A stretch of 64,000 nucleotides of DNA, from assembly GCF_003097235.1 (NCBI RefSeq), contig NZ_QEQQ01000003.1:1-64000 (forward strand), read 5' to 3'. Below the pieces are notes generated by a model. The model was not told the origin of the DNA and did not search any database. It saw only the letters and a list, made by a program, of their open reading frames with translations. Both the position numbers and the translations under genes were made by a program. This DNA is from Pseudomonas sp. CC120222-01a. Lineage in GTDB: Bacteria; Pseudomonadota; Gammaproteobacteria; Pseudomonadales; Pseudomonadaceae. Of the stretch, positions 1 through 8,909 are shown in pieces (the stretch's first letter is position 1; each line of letters starts with the position of its first letter).

Positions 1-168
1 GAGCATCCCTTTGGCACGCTCAAATTCTGGATGGGAAGTACCCACTTCCTGACCAAAACCCTGCCGAGGGTAAGCACCGAAATGAGCCTTCACGTGCTCG
101 CCTACAACCTCAAACGAATGATGAGTATCTTCGGCATCGCAGGGTTACTTGAGGCGATCAGGGCGTAA
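1..168 (+). mobile_element. C-terminal end of an IS1182-type transposase (runs off left edge)
   Basis: Frame 1 is open from the first base to a TAA at 166-168 and gives 55 residues. They contain EHPFGTLKFWMG, followed by THFLTKTLPRV and LAYNLKRMM. This is the conserved C-terminus of DDE transposases of the IS1182/DUF772 group; the Glu of EHPFG is the usual third catalytic acid. The rest of the gene lies left of the window, so intactness cannot be judged. A strong inverted repeat follows 28 bases after the stop and may belong to the element end or act as a terminator. Family assignment is from recall of the motif, not a search. Confidence 0.8.
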
Positions 169-195
169 ACCCCGCTGTTTGCTGGCCCGCAAACA

Positions 196-227
196 GCTAT
201 ATGGGCCGCTGACGCGGCCCATATAGC
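196..227. repeat. Perfect 14-bp inverted repeat after the transposase
   Basis: Arms 196-209 and 214-227 are perfect reverse complements (GCTATATGGGCCGC) with a 4-base loop. No T-run follows in either direction, so an intrinsic terminator is not clear. It may be an IS-end structure or protect the transposase transcript. Confidence 0.6.
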
Positions 228-434
228 GCTGCAAACGTCTTTTTCGCCGGGTGAGGCTATTCGCGCTCTCGCGTGCTGATTCCACAGGCAGTCAGCTCGA
301 CTCTGAGTTTCGATGTATTTACTGCGTTTTCACACAGCCTGGGTCGAAAGCGGTCGTCCACGACCTGCAGCCATCGAAGTTTGCCAACGTTCGCGGGAGG
401 CACGAAAATCTGTGCCTAGCGGGTGAGGTGTCAT

Positions 435-701
435 ATGCCGACGATGGAAATATCAGAGATCGCTGACTGGGAGTATTTCGAGAGCGTGGCTCAGGTTCTC
501 GAGCAAGGCCTGGGCGGTTGCTGGAAAGAAAAACTCGATGGACTGGACCAGCGCTACTGGGATCTGGTGGTAGGTGAACAGACGCTTACCCTGCACCTTG
601 AGCACTATTTGGGCATTTCAGTATTTGTTCCTGATAACTCAGATGAGACGGCTCAACGGGTATGTATGCTGCTGAACGTGAGCCCGCCTCTGCGTGGGTA
701 A
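435..701 (+). CDS. Small hypothetical protein, DUF3630-like
   Basis: An 88-residue soluble protein. ATG at 435 follows GAGGTG with a short spacer; an in-frame GTG at 423 is the alternative. Visible features are W and Y-rich segments: DWEYFESVA near the N-terminus, KLDGLDQRYW in the middle and LTLHLEHYLGIS at about residues 56-67. The pattern resembles small DUF3630-type proteins, some of which sit beside toxins, but this is recall only. It stands alone between an IS remnant and a degraded stretch, so an orphan immunity role is conceivable but unsupported. No signal peptide or membrane segment. Confidence 0.6.
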   Translation: MPTMEISEIADWEYFESVAQVLEQGLGGCWKEKLDGLDQRYWDLVVGEQTLTLHLEHYLGISVFVPDNSDETAQRVCMLLNVSPPLRG

Positions 702-708
702 GCCCGCT

Positions 709-735
709 CCCGCATGGATAGCATTCCCATGCGGG
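709..735. repeat. 8-bp inverted repeat downstream of the DUF3630-like gene
   Basis: CCCGCATG at 709-716 pairs with CATGCGGG at 728-735 across an 11-base loop, eight bases after the stop codon. It could terminate the small gene, although no T-run follows. Confidence 0.4.
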
Positions 736-1179
736 TTGCAGGCCAGAATACAGGCGCCTCAACGCGCCATGCGAAACACTACTTCGCCCTTGGCCGTGGC
801 GATGTTTTCCCCACGCTGACCAGCGGGTTGGCCGCCGGGGTATGGCTGGCAGCAGTATCGATCAGCGCCTACTGTTGCGTGTTGCCCGGTCGATCGGCCT
901 GCTTGCGTGTGCGGCGCCTTCGGCCGGTTGCTGGGGTAGGCTGGCTGAGCGAGGTGGTCTCGCGCGCTTCGGTGGATCTGCTCATGGCTGCTCTGGTAAC
1001 TCCGGGCACGGTGTTGTTGTGCTCCGACTCTAAGGCAGCAGTGTCAGCGGCCACTTCTCATCGCGCGTCAGTGGTTTTTCATTTCATGACGTGCCGCTTC
1101 GCGGCCGTCGCCGGCCTGGAGGCGGATGGCTTTCCCGGTATGCTTGAATGGGTGACGAACACGATGACAGAGGTATCGA
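736..1179. other. Degraded stretch without a convincing intact gene
   Basis: No frame here has a good start, ribosome site and protein-like composition over its whole length. On the minus strand, roughly 871 down to 764, two overlapping frames look protein-like over short distances (one ends GENIATAKGEVVFRMAR then stop). I read this as the eroded 3' end of a lost gene. A 164-codon plus-strand frame (714-1208) covers the same bases but overlaps the next gene and has odd composition. Confidence 0.35.
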
Positions 1180-1674
1180 ATGCTTTTCGTAGTGCTGCTT
1201 GGCGGTAAACATCCTCGGGCAAGAATTGAGGTGCACGACATTGCCTTCGTCGTCGCCGATACGCTGGAGCAAGCCTACCCGCAACTGCGTGACAGCTGGT
1301 TCGGCAGCCCCAAAGGCCTGCACATCGACGCCTGGATGGCCATCGATGGCGTCGAGGGGTGGCGTGTGGAATTCAGTACGTTGGCGCCATCGCCGGAGGC
1401 GCCTCGCCTCTACTTCATCAACCTGGGTGGCTACGAGTCGCAGACGTTTGGTGAAGCGCATCATTATCTGCTGGTCGTGGCCAGGGACAAGCGCGAGGCC
1501 AAGGCAAAAGGCAAGCGGCAGATCCTCTCGCATTGGGCTCAAGCCCACACCGATGCGGTGCTGGACGTTGACGACTGCCTGCCCATCGATGAAGTGTGCG
1601 GGCGATATGTACATCTGGTTGAAGGGCCGCATGCCGGGATCGTCCAGCGCAACGATTACATCGTACTTGCCTGA
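1180..1674 (+). CDS. DUF1543 domain-containing protein
   Basis: A 164-residue protein beginning MLFVVLLGGKHPRARIEVHD, the typical opening of the DUF1543 family common in Pseudomonas. The family has no established reaction. Related segments recur later: FINLGGYESQTFGEAHHYLLVVA, then HTDAVLDVDDC and a C-terminal HLVEGPHAG. The ATG follows AGAGG at good distance. No membrane segment or signal peptide, so cytoplasmic. It is convergent with the SDR gene at 1735 and appears to be its own transcription unit. Confidence 0.85.
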   Translation: MLFVVLLGGKHPRARIEVHDIAFVVADTLEQAYPQLRDSWFGSPKGLHIDAWMAIDGVEGWRVEFSTLAPSPEAPRLYFINLGGYESQTFGEAHHYLLVVARDKREAKAKGKRQILSHWAQAHTDAVLDVDDCLPIDEVCGRYVHLVEGPHAGIVQRNDYIVLA

Positions 1675-1734
1675 TCTTGACATCCGGGTAAGCGGCTCAA
1701 GCCTGCGGTAACGCTTTGTGCACTGGCGATAGCT

Positions 1735-2505
1735 TCACCATTCAATGGCGCGTCCATCCCATGCCCAGAACCCTCCGCTCTCGGCAGGCCCCAAGCGTCC
1801 GACCTGCTCGATGACACATTGCGCGGCGAACCCAGGGTCAAACAGCTTCCCCGCTGGCACATTCCCTTGAAACGGCCGCGACAGCTGCGTGTCAGTGGTC
1901 CCGGGATGCAGCGCCAGCACGGTGGCTGCCGGGTTCAAGCGCCTCAGCTCGATACTGGCGGTGTGCAGCAACTGATTGAGCGCCGCCTTGCTGGCCCGAT
2001 AGCTGTACCAGCCCCCCAGGCGGTTGTCGCCGATCGATCCCACTCTGGCTGACAGCGCCGCAAAGGTGGCGGGCGCGTTGCGCAACAAGGGCAACAGATG
2101 CTTGAGCAGCAGTATTGGCGCGAAGGCATTGGTCGCGAAGCTTGCCTGCAGGCCGGCCAGGTCCAGCTGTGCCAATGACTTCTCTGCCTTGGCGCCTTCC
2201 TGATGGAGGATGCCCAAGGTGCTGATGACCAGGTGAAGGTGAGCGCAGGTCTGTGCAAGCCCTGCTGCCAGTGCTGCGAGCGCTTGCTCATCACGCGCGT
2301 CGCAATCCATCAGCACCAAGCGCTCACGGTGATGTCTGGCGAGTAGCGCGAGGTCGCCATTGCCTGTGGCGTTGCGTGAAACGCCCCAGACCTTGGCCAC
2401 ATCATCGCGAGCCAGCAATGCCGCACACAGCGCCAGGCCGATGCCCCGGCTTGCGCCGCCTATCAGGACTTCGGCCTTGCCATTCAGGCTGGGTATCAGG
2501 CTCAT
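1735..2505 (-). CDS. SDR family NAD(P)-dependent oxidoreductase
   Basis: A 256-residue classical-length short-chain dehydrogenase/reductase. The N-terminal Rossmann fold carries the cofactor loop GGASRGIG at about residues 16-23, an unusual opening GG in place of TG. The catalytic Tyr-Lys pair is in YRASKAALN, preceded by the Ser in the LSARVGS segment. The proline-glycine turn LHPGTTDT follows. This arrangement resembles the CsgA/C-factor subgroup, whose substrates are poorly known. It is divergent from the small lipoprotein at 2634; 128 bases separate them. Confidence 0.88.
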   Translation of the reverse strand: MSLIPSLNGKAEVLIGGASRGIGLALCAALLARDDVAKVWGVSRNATGNGDLALLARHHRERLVLMDCDARDEQALAALAAGLAQTCAHLHLVISTLGILHQEGAKAEKSLAQLDLAGLQASFATNAFAPILLLKHLLPLLRNAPATFAALSARVGSIGDNRLGGWYSYRASKAALNQLLHTASIELRRLNPAATVLALHPGTTDTQLSRPFQGNVPAGKLFDPGFAAQCVIEQVGRLGPAESGGFWAWDGRAIEW

Positions 2506-2551
2506 GCAGTGCCTCCTGGGGCTGTAGGGGGGGCTCAGTGACAGTCTGGCA

Positions 2552-2579
2552 TTGAACTCGTCCTGTGACGCGCTACGCT
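2552..2579 (+). promoter_or_regulatory. Possible sigma-70 promoter for the small lipoprotein
   Basis: TTGAAC at 2552-2557 and TACGCT at 2574-2579 are separated by 16 bases, and lie about 55 bases before the lipoprotein start. Spacing is slightly short and the -10 is a partial match. Confidence 0.3.
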
Positions 2580-2633
2580 TTGTGCAGGAATCTTTCTTTT
2601 TGCCAGACCTCCGCCCGTCAATGGAGTGAGCAG

Positions 2634-2813
2634 ATGATTCGCAAAGCCCTACTTGTGATTGTCAGCGTTGTCCTTCTGGAGGCCTGTGGCGATGACTCCT
2701 CCCACTACGCAGTGTCCGATGAGCACTGCCAGCCCGATCGTTTGAAGACACTCCCCAGCAATGCCAATCGCGATACGCTGGTCGAGAAGTGCATGCCTCG
2801 GCAGTCTCCGTGA
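2634..2813 (+). CDS. Small TrbK-like lipoprotein
   Basis: A 59-residue protein starting at ATG 2634 after GGAGTGAG. Residues 1-18 form a signal sequence ending in a lipobox (LLEAC), with the lipidated Cys at about position 18, so it should be membrane anchored. The mature part has SDEHCQPDRLKTLPSNANRD and a second C-terminal Cys (EKC). This layout resembles the entry-exclusion/TrbK-type lipoproteins annotated on many Pseudomonas chromosomes. It is shorter than most members and ends soon after the last Cys, so C-terminal truncation is possible. No conjugation genes are nearby. Confidence 0.65.
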   Translation: MIRKALLVIVSVVLLEACGDDSSHYAVSDEHCQPDRLKTLPSNANRDTLVEKCMPRQSP

Positions 2814-2921
2814 GCGCATCGTCGTGGCTCGTCGCCAAGGCAAGCGCGGCCCCCGCAGGGTATCGCGCCAGCTTCAGGCCAAGGCGCCAGAGGCCAAGCG
2901 TGTTCATCAGCCGGCCGCGTA

Positions 2922-3923
2922 TCAGGCCGGGCGAAGATTGGCGGACGGCGTAGCTGGATTCTCCGTTGCCAACGGTTCGGCACCACTCAGCTGCTTCTCT
3001 TTGTTCGCCACGCCGAATGGAATATGCACCATCGGCAGGTCCCCCGCCGCCGAGAACAAGTGACTGCGCTGGTCGTCGAAGAACATGTGCGGCTTGAGAA
3101 TCTGCAGCACCCGGTCCTTCTCCATCCCGCCAAGGAAGAACGACTCATCCGGCGAAACCCCCCAGTTCTTCAGCGTCGTCACCACCCGCTCATGGGCCGG
3201 CGCATTGCGCGCCGTGACGATGGCGATGCGCAGGATGCGCTTGTACGCCGGGTCTTGCGCCAACTTGCGGTCTTCCAGTTTGCGAATCAACGACAGCTTG
3301 CGGTACAGGTCCGCCAGCGGCCCCGGCTGGTGCGGGATGGCCTTGCGGTCCCGCTCATGGGCCTGGAACTCATCCAGGTTCAGGCGCTGCTTGTACACGC
3401 TTTCCGCCTCGTCATCGGCAATCACACCATCGAAGTCGAAGGCCACCCGCAGTTCGGTGTCGATCTCGTCATCGTAGATCTTCGTCGGCAGTACCAGGCC
3501 TGCCGGGTAGTCGGCATCGATGGCCCGCTGCACATCGCCTTCATGGGCACTGAGGAACAGCGAGGCATTGAACGCTGGGATGTATTCGTACGGCGAACGG
3601 CCAGACATGAACGCGGCGCGGGTGATGTCCAGGTCGTAGTGATTGATCGAGCGGAACACCCGTAGCCCGGTTTCCGGCGAGTTGCGCGAGAGCAGCACCA
3701 CTTCCACCGGCAGTTGCTCGGGGAAGGCCTTGTTGATGCTCAGGAAGCGGCGGATGAACGGGAAGGCCACGCCCTTGGGGAAGGGCACGTCGAGGTTTTC
3801 TTCCTGGTGCAGGCGATAGGCTTCGACACCGTCGCGCTGGTAGATGTTGTCGGAGACGGTCAGGTCGAACAGGGCGCTGGAGGCGACGCCGACGACGAGT
3901 TTCTGCTCGATGGGGTAGGGCAT
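2922..3923 (-). CDS. 5'-nucleotidase (cytosolic NT5-like family)
   Basis: A 333-residue protein taken from the ATG at 3923, which has AGGAC upstream; a 17-codon extension is in frame but lacks a better site. It matches the bacterial proteins related to eukaryotic cytosolic 5'-nucleotidase I, which dephosphorylate nucleoside monophosphates. Two acidic blocks are visible: the conserved opening LVVGVASSALFDL and, at about residues 161-167, AFDFDGV, the DxD site of HAD-like phosphatases (D163, D165). The segment LLSRNSPETG and NHYDLDITRAAFMSG are family hallmarks. It is divergent from lysE-type gene at 4014. Confidence 0.85.
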   Translation of the reverse strand: MPYPIEQKLVVGVASSALFDLTVSDNIYQRDGVEAYRLHQEENLDVPFPKGVAFPFIRRFLSINKAFPEQLPVEVVLLSRNSPETGLRVFRSINHYDLDITRAAFMSGRSPYEYIPAFNASLFLSAHEGDVQRAIDADYPAGLVLPTKIYDDEIDTELRVAFDFDGVIADDEAESVYKQRLNLDEFQAHERDRKAIPHQPGPLADLYRKLSLIRKLEDRKLAQDPAYKRILRIAIVTARNAPAHERVVTTLKNWGVSPDESFFLGGMEKDRVLQILKPHMFFDDQRSHLFSAAGDLPMVHIPFGVANKEKQLSGAEPLATENPATPSANLRPA

Positions 3924-4013
3924 GGGCTGTCCTGAGAAAGGCGGGGACCAGCCACCATCATAGGCTAACGCCATGCTAATCTGCGCCCCAGTTCAACCAA
4001 GGCCCGAGCCCGT

Positions 4014-4634
4014 ATGCCCATCGCCGATAACCTGATTGCTTTCACCCTGGCAGCCACGCTGCTGACCCTGACGCCGGGCCTGGACACGGCCCTGATTCTC
4101 AGGACCGCCACGGTAGAGGGTCGCAAGCAGGGCATGCGTGCAGCCCTGGGCATCAACGCCGGTTGCCTGTTGTGGGGGGCAGCCGTGGCCTTTGGCCTGG
4201 GCGCATTGATCGCGGTATCAGAGCTTGCCTACAACATCCTCAAATACTGCGGTGCTGGTTACCTGGCCTGGCTTGGCATCAACATGCTGCTGCGCCCGCG
4301 CCAAGCGCTGGCACCCGCCGGGGCGCAGGGCCAGCGCGTGGCCAACTGGTTCCTCAAGGGCATGATGGGTAACCTGCTCAACCCCAAGGTCGGGATCTTC
4401 TACGTGTCGTTCCTGCCCCAGTTCATCCCGCAAGGTCAGCCCCTGGTGGCCTGGACCTTCGGCCTGGTTGGCATCCATGTGCTGCTCGGGCTGCTCTGGG
4501 CGATGATCCTGATTGCGGCGACTCAGCCTTTGGCGGGGCTGTTGCGTCGGGATAAAGTCATTCAGTGGATGGACCGTGCGACCGGCCTGGTATTCGTGCT
4601 GTTTGCGGCTCGGCTGGCGCTGGGCAGGCGCTAG
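4014..4634 (+). CDS. LysE/RhtB family exporter
   Basis: A 206-residue inner-membrane protein with about six hydrophobic segments. The family signature appears after the first helix: LTPGLDTALILRTATVEGRKQGMRAALG, where NPG/TPG plus GRRxG-like residues line the translocation path. LysE/RhtB proteins export amino acids or related compounds by proton exchange; the substrate cannot be told from sequence. The C-terminal helices include WMDRATGLVFVLFAARL. It starts 91 bases from the divergent nucleotidase and is followed 37 bases later by the SulP gene on the same strand. Confidence 0.9.
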   Translation: MPIADNLIAFTLAATLLTLTPGLDTALILRTATVEGRKQGMRAALGINAGCLLWGAAVAFGLGALIAVSELAYNILKYCGAGYLAWLGINMLLRPRQALAPAGAQGQRVANWFLKGMMGNLLNPKVGIFYVSFLPQFIPQGQPLVAWTFGLVGIHVLLGLLWAMILIAATQPLAGLLRRDKVIQWMDRATGLVFVLFAARLALGRR

Positions 4635-4671
4635 CCGAGCGCAGTGGTCCGCGATCGAGGAGGCGTGAAGG

Positions 4672-6387
4672 GTGCATCTGCAGGGCGAAGGTGATATGGC
4701 CAATACCAACAAGTTCAAGCGCTTTCGCCTCCCTATTCTGCAGGGCCTACTGCCGTTGAACGCGAAGCAGATTCCCGCGGAGGTGGTTGCAGGCCTCACC
4801 CTGGCCGCAATCGCCATCCCAGAGGTGATGGGTTACACGAAGATTTCCGGCACCCCCGTCGTCACCGGCCTCTACACCATGCTGGTGCCCATGGTGCTGT
4901 TCGCCCTCTTTGGTTCATCGCGTCACCTGGTGGTGGGCGCCGACTCGGCGACCGCTGCCATTCTTTCGGGCGCCTTGGTCGGGGTCGCTGCAACCGGGTC
5001 CGATGAATACCTGGCGCTTGCCCAACTGCTTGCCCTGATGGCGGCCGGCCTGCTGCTGCTGGCACGACTGGTGCGCCTGGGCTTCATGGCGGACTTTCTG
5101 TCACGCACCGTGCTCGTCGGCTTTCTCACCGGGGTCGGGCTACAAGTCGCACTTGGCCAGCTCGATGGCATGCTCGGCTTGCCAGCCGAGGGCCATGGCG
5201 TGCCTGGCAAACTCTGGTCAACCTTGCAGCGGCTGGACCAGCTCAACTGGCATGCCGTTGCCCTGGCAGCACTGGTGCTGATCGTGATCATTGGCGGCCG
5301 GAAGCTCTCGCACAAGTTTCCCGGCGCATTGGTGGCCGTGGCCAGCACCATTGCGCTCAGCTGGCTGTTCGACTTCGCCGGCTATGTGCCGGTCCTTGGC
5401 CCAGTGCCCAGCGGGCTGCCGCACATCGGCTTGCCCAAGGTGCAGTGGAGCCTGGACCTGCTTGGCCAATTGCTGCCAACGGCGTTTGCCATGTTTGTGG
5501 TGATCCTCACCCAAAGCGCGGCAACCTCACGCGCCTACGCCTGCCGCTACAACGAGACGTTCAGTGAAAACACCGACCTGGTCGGCTTGTCGATCGCCAA
5601 CGTCGGTGCCGCGCTGTCGGGCACCTTCGTGGTCAATGGCAGCCCGACCAAGACGCAGATGGTCGATAGCGCGGGCGGGCGAAGCCAGTTGTCGTTGCTG
5701 GTCACTGCACTGGTCGTGCTGATGGTGCTGCTGTTCCTCACCGCGCCCCTTGCCTATCTGCCGGAGTCTGTGCTGGCTGCGGTGGTGTTCATGATCGGTA
5801 TCGAACTGACCGACTTCAAGCACCTGAAGAACATCTACAGGGAGCGCCGCAATGAGTTCTGGGTCGCCCTGATTACCCTGGTGATCGTGGTGCTGGTGGG
5901 GGTGAAGGAGGGCATCATCCTGGCCATGCTGCTGTCCATCATTGACCACCTGCGCCGGGGCTATCACCCGAAGAACGTGCTGCTGGCCACGGCCGAGTCC
6001 GGGAAGCTGCAACCGGTTGTGCTGACCAGTGGCGCCCAGGCGAGGCCGGGGCTGCTCATCTATCGCTTCACCCACAGCATCTACTACGCCAATACCCGCC
6101 AGTTGCGTGAAGAAGTCACGCAATTGGTGAAGCAGGCAACGCCCGGTTTGCGCTGGTTCTGTATCGACTGCTCGGCAATCGATGATATCGACTATTCAGC
6201 GGTAGAAACCATCCGCGGCCTGGCAGCCACGTTGAAGACCCAGGGTGTGCGCCTGGTGCTGGTCAATGTCATGTCGGATGTTGCAGACCACTCCCGTTAC
6301 TACATCAAGCAACTGCTGGGTGAGCAGGCGATCTTCCCCCAGCTGGATGATCTTCTGGCCGCCTATGAGCGGGTTACATCACCTTGA
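4672..6387 (+). CDS. SulP family inorganic anion transporter with STAS domain
   Basis: A 571-residue transporter starting at GTG 4672, chosen because AGGAGG lies eight bases upstream; ATG at 4696 is the alternative (563 residues). The N-terminal two-thirds is a SulP/SLC26 membrane domain: AGLTLAAIAIPEVMGYTKISG, LFGSSRHLVVGADSATAA, and the sequence FVVNGSPTKTQMVDSAGG. The last 110 residues form a cytoplasmic STAS domain (RFTHSIYYANTRQLREEV, then FCIDCSAIDDIDYSA). Members carry sulfate, bicarbonate or other anions; substrate is unresolved. It may be co-transcribed with the LysE-type exporter and converges on the 6453 operon. Confidence 0.9.
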   Translation: MHLQGEGDMANTNKFKRFRLPILQGLLPLNAKQIPAEVVAGLTLAAIAIPEVMGYTKISGTPVVTGLYTMLVPMVLFALFGSSRHLVVGADSATAAILSGALVGVAATGSDEYLALAQLLALMAAGLLLLARLVRLGFMADFLSRTVLVGFLTGVGLQVALGQLDGMLGLPAEGHGVPGKLWSTLQRLDQLNWHAVALAALVLIVIIGGRKLSHKFPGALVAVASTIALSWLFDFAGYVPVLGPVPSGLPHIGLPKVQWSLDLLGQLLPTAFAMFVVILTQSAATSRAYACRYNETFSENTDLVGLSIANVGAALSGTFVVNGSPTKTQMVDSAGGRSQLSLLVTALVVLMVLLFLTAPLAYLPESVLAAVVFMIGIELTDFKHLKNIYRERRNEFWVALITLVIVVLVGVKEGIILAMLLSIIDHLRRGYHPKNVLLATAESGKLQPVVLTSGAQARPGLLIYRFTHSIYYANTRQLREEVTQLVKQATPGLRWFCIDCSAIDDIDYSAVETIRGLAATLKTQGVRLVLVNVMSDVADHSRYYIKQLLGEQAIFPQLDDLLAAYERVTSP

Positions 6388-6452
6388 TCGAACCGTCCAT
6401 GTTGCAGGTGTGTTTATCTCCACCCATGTCTTCAGGTAGAAACGCCGTCAGG

Positions 6453-8900
6453 TCATAAGGGCTGCCCTTCAACCAGCCGCAACTCCCCATCCCGATACAG
6501 CACTTTGCGCCCCAGCCAATCGCTGCTCACCTGGGGCAGCACCGCCGAGGGCTTGCGCAGTTCGCGCAGCAAGGTCGAACCATGGGACAACCGCCCACCC
6601 ATGCGCGCAATTACAGCTCGTGCGGCCTGATAGTGGGCGTGGCGGCCGGGGTCGAGGCTGTCTTCGAGGAGGATGTCCTGGCCCAGGATGCCTTGCACCT
6701 CGCCGGGGTAGATCATGAAACCACTGGCTTGTTCGCTGCCCTGGCTGCCGTCCTGCCAGAAGCTGCCGTCGCGGCTGCGCACATCCGGATGCGGGGCGAA
6801 CCAATGTGCCCGCTCGGCCTCAGGCATGGCGTGGTGCACGCGGAAGAAAATCCGCATCAGGTTGTCCCGGTACCATTCGCGTACTTGCAGGTAGTAACCC
6901 CGCAAGCCGGGCAGGCCAAGGCGGTGGGCCAGGGTGAAGGCGCCTGGCCAGGCCGGCAGTGGCTGCAGGGGCAGTTCGCTCGGCGCCGGGCGCGGTGTGC
7001 CAGGGTCGGTTTCCCACGGCAGGCGGTGGGGGCTGTGCTGCAGGTTGTCGTAGGCAGTTGGTGGTCGGCCCAGCCAGGCGCCGCCGCTGCTGGCCAGGGC
7101 CGTGGCGATGCACAGGTTGCCTTGCACCACGAAGACGTAGAAGCGGCTGAACCAGTCGGCCAATTGCTGGCCGTCGGCGCTGGCGGCCTGCAGCTGCGCC
7201 AGTTCCGCGTCGAAGCGTTGCAGGCCCGGAGCCAGGGCTTGCAGGTGGCGGCGTGCGGCGTGCTGCATGCGCCACAGGCGGGGCAGCGAGCGCAGCAGGC
7301 GCAGCGGGCGCCAGGGCAGGGCGGGTGTGGCACCGCCGACTTCACCGGCGTAGTTGGCAGCGGAGATGCCCCAGTCGGCCAGGCGTGCGAGGAACAGGTC
7401 GTTGTTGATGTAGGAAGCGCCGCCGAATACGGCGGTAAACGGTTCGTTGTCTTGCAGCACGCGGCTGTCCCAGCGCGCCATGACTGCCGGAATGCTGGCG
7501 GCGGCGCGGCGCTGGGCGTATTCGACGAAGCGGCTGGGTTGCGGCGGCAGGATCTCGGCGATGTTGGCCGAGGTCAGGTGGCGGCGCCAGCCGTGCTCGC
7601 TGATCGGGCGGTACTGCAGCAGCCACAGTTGCTGGCCGTCCCAGGCCCATTCGATATCGCCGGGAACGTAGTGGAACACCTTCAGCACGGCTTGCAGGAA
7701 GTCCCAGATCGCTTTGGCTGTCAGACCGTGCAAGCCGGCGAACTGACCGCTTTGCCAGGCAGGGCCCAAGCGCGACAGGGTTGCGCGCTGGGGTGTGGCC
7801 TGGCCGTCGGCCAGGGCTTCCAGGTGGCCTTCGAGCCACTCCAGCTCCACCGAAAGATGGCGCACGAAGGCGATGCCGGACACCGTCGGCTGGATGAAGC
7901 GCTGCACCACCACTTCCTCGACGCCGGCTGCACGCAGTTCGCTGACCCGGCCGGCGACGGCGTCGCCGGGCACGCGCAGGTAGGTGGTGCTCAGGCCGGC
8001 GTTGGCGGCATCGGCCTGGTCTTCAGCGTAGCTGGAGGAGCGCACGGCCCACAGGGCATCCGGGGCCGAGCCCAGCAATCTTGCAAGGCGCGGGTCATGG
8101 CTGTCGTCGAGGCTCAGGGCTTCGGGCACGGCTTGGCCGGCCATTGCTGCCAGTTGCAGGCGGCCGCCTTTGGTGTGGGCGACGAAGCCTTGGGTGCCCG
8201 ACTCCAGCCAGGCGGCGAATTCGGCCGGCGTGTCGATCCAGGGGTAATGGCCCCAACCAGGTTGCAGGCTGATGCGCAGGTCGGCGCGGGCGAGGATCGC
8301 CGACCAGGCAGCGGCCTGGGCGATCCCCAGCAGGCGGTCGTGGTCGCCCCACACCAGTTCGATCGGGTCGGTGACCCACTCCAGCAGCGGCAGCGCGGTG
8401 TCGGCGCGCAGTTGCGCCCAGGACGGCACGAAGGCACGACAGCGGGCGTAGCCGGCACCCATGCGTTGGTATTGCGCGGGCGTCCAGCGCTGGCTGGAGA
8501 ACTTGCTGGCGAACCAGTGCGGCTTGTGGCTGAGCAGCCCGTGGATAGCCTTGCGCAGCGGCAGCGGCGACATCAGTGCCGGTAGGCGACGTTGCCAGAG
8601 AAAGGCGCCGACCGGGGCCAGCAGCACGCTGCGGCTGAAGTGCCCGGAGCTGCGCTGCAATGCATGCAGCACGATCAGCGCGCTGACGCCTACGGCCATG
8701 ATCGCGTGGCCGCGCTCGGTCAGCGTGAGCAGGGCTTGGGCGTACTCGTCCAGGCTGGCACAGGGTGGTGCCGGGTTGTCGCCGAAGCCGGGCAGCTCCA
8801 GCGCCTGTACCCGGTAATGCCGGAAGTGCGGCAGGGCATCGTCCCACCAGTCGGCGGCGCTTCCATTGCCGGCCAGCAGGTACAGCAGGGGCTTGTTCAT
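6453..8900 (-). CDS. Fusion: alpha/beta hydrolase plus PEP-synthase-like ATP-binding and phosphohistidine domains
   Basis: An 815-residue protein with three recognisable parts. Residues 1-235 are an alpha/beta hydrolase: oxyanion-side GNGSAADWW, nucleophile Ser73 in VGVSAL (a relaxed elbow), acid Asp186 in VWGDHD and His218 in WGHYPW. Residues about 243-432 match the PEP/pyruvate-dikinase ATP-binding fold: AVRSSSYAED, VVVQRFIQPTVSG and DIEWAWDGQQLWLLQYRPI. After a long middle part the C-terminus has the swivelling phosphohistidine motif GGRLSHG with His773 near LRELRKPSAV. The order resembles rifampin phosphotransferase with a hydrolase added in front. Reaction and substrate are unknown. It is the last gene of a three-gene reverse operon, nine bases after the epimerase gene. 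Confidence 0.82.
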   Translation of the reverse strand: MNKPLLYLLAGNGSAADWWDDALPHFRHYRVQALELPGFGDNPAPPCASLDEYAQALLTLTERGHAIMAVGVSALIVLHALQRSSGHFSRSVLLAPVGAFLWQRRLPALMSPLPLRKAIHGLLSHKPHWFASKFSSQRWTPAQYQRMGAGYARCRAFVPSWAQLRADTALPLLEWVTDPIELVWGDHDRLLGIAQAAAWSAILARADLRISLQPGWGHYPWIDTPAEFAAWLESGTQGFVAHTKGGRLQLAAMAGQAVPEALSLDDSHDPRLARLLGSAPDALWAVRSSSYAEDQADAANAGLSTTYLRVPGDAVAGRVSELRAAGVEEVVVQRFIQPTVSGIAFVRHLSVELEWLEGHLEALADGQATPQRATLSRLGPAWQSGQFAGLHGLTAKAIWDFLQAVLKVFHYVPGDIEWAWDGQQLWLLQYRPISEHGWRRHLTSANIAEILPPQPSRFVEYAQRRAAASIPAVMARWDSRVLQDNEPFTAVFGGASYINNDLFLARLADWGISAANYAGEVGGATPALPWRPLRLLRSLPRLWRMQHAARRHLQALAPGLQRFDAELAQLQAASADGQQLADWFSRFYVFVVQGNLCIATALASSGGAWLGRPPTAYDNLQHSPHRLPWETDPGTPRPAPSELPLQPLPAWPGAFTLAHRLGLPGLRGYYLQVREWYRDNLMRIFFRVHHAMPEAERAHWFAPHPDVRSRDGSFWQDGSQGSEQASGFMIYPGEVQGILGQDILLEDSLDPGRHAHYQAARAVIARMGGRLSHGSTLLRELRKPSAVLPQVSSDWLGRKVLYRDGELRLVEGQPL

Positions 8901-8909
8901 CGAGGGTCC

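Noticed and set aside
251..466. 71-codon plus-strand frame before the DUF3630-like gene
   Set aside because: Overlaps a better frame with a good ribosome site and has no features.
714..1208. 164-codon plus-strand frame
   Set aside because: No ribosome site, overlaps the DUF1543 start by 29 bases and shows no domain.
6582..8585. 667-codon plus-strand open frame opposite the fusion gene
   Set aside because: High-GC antisense frame of a well-supported gene; Gly/Gln/Ala-rich composition and no recognisable domain or ribosome site.
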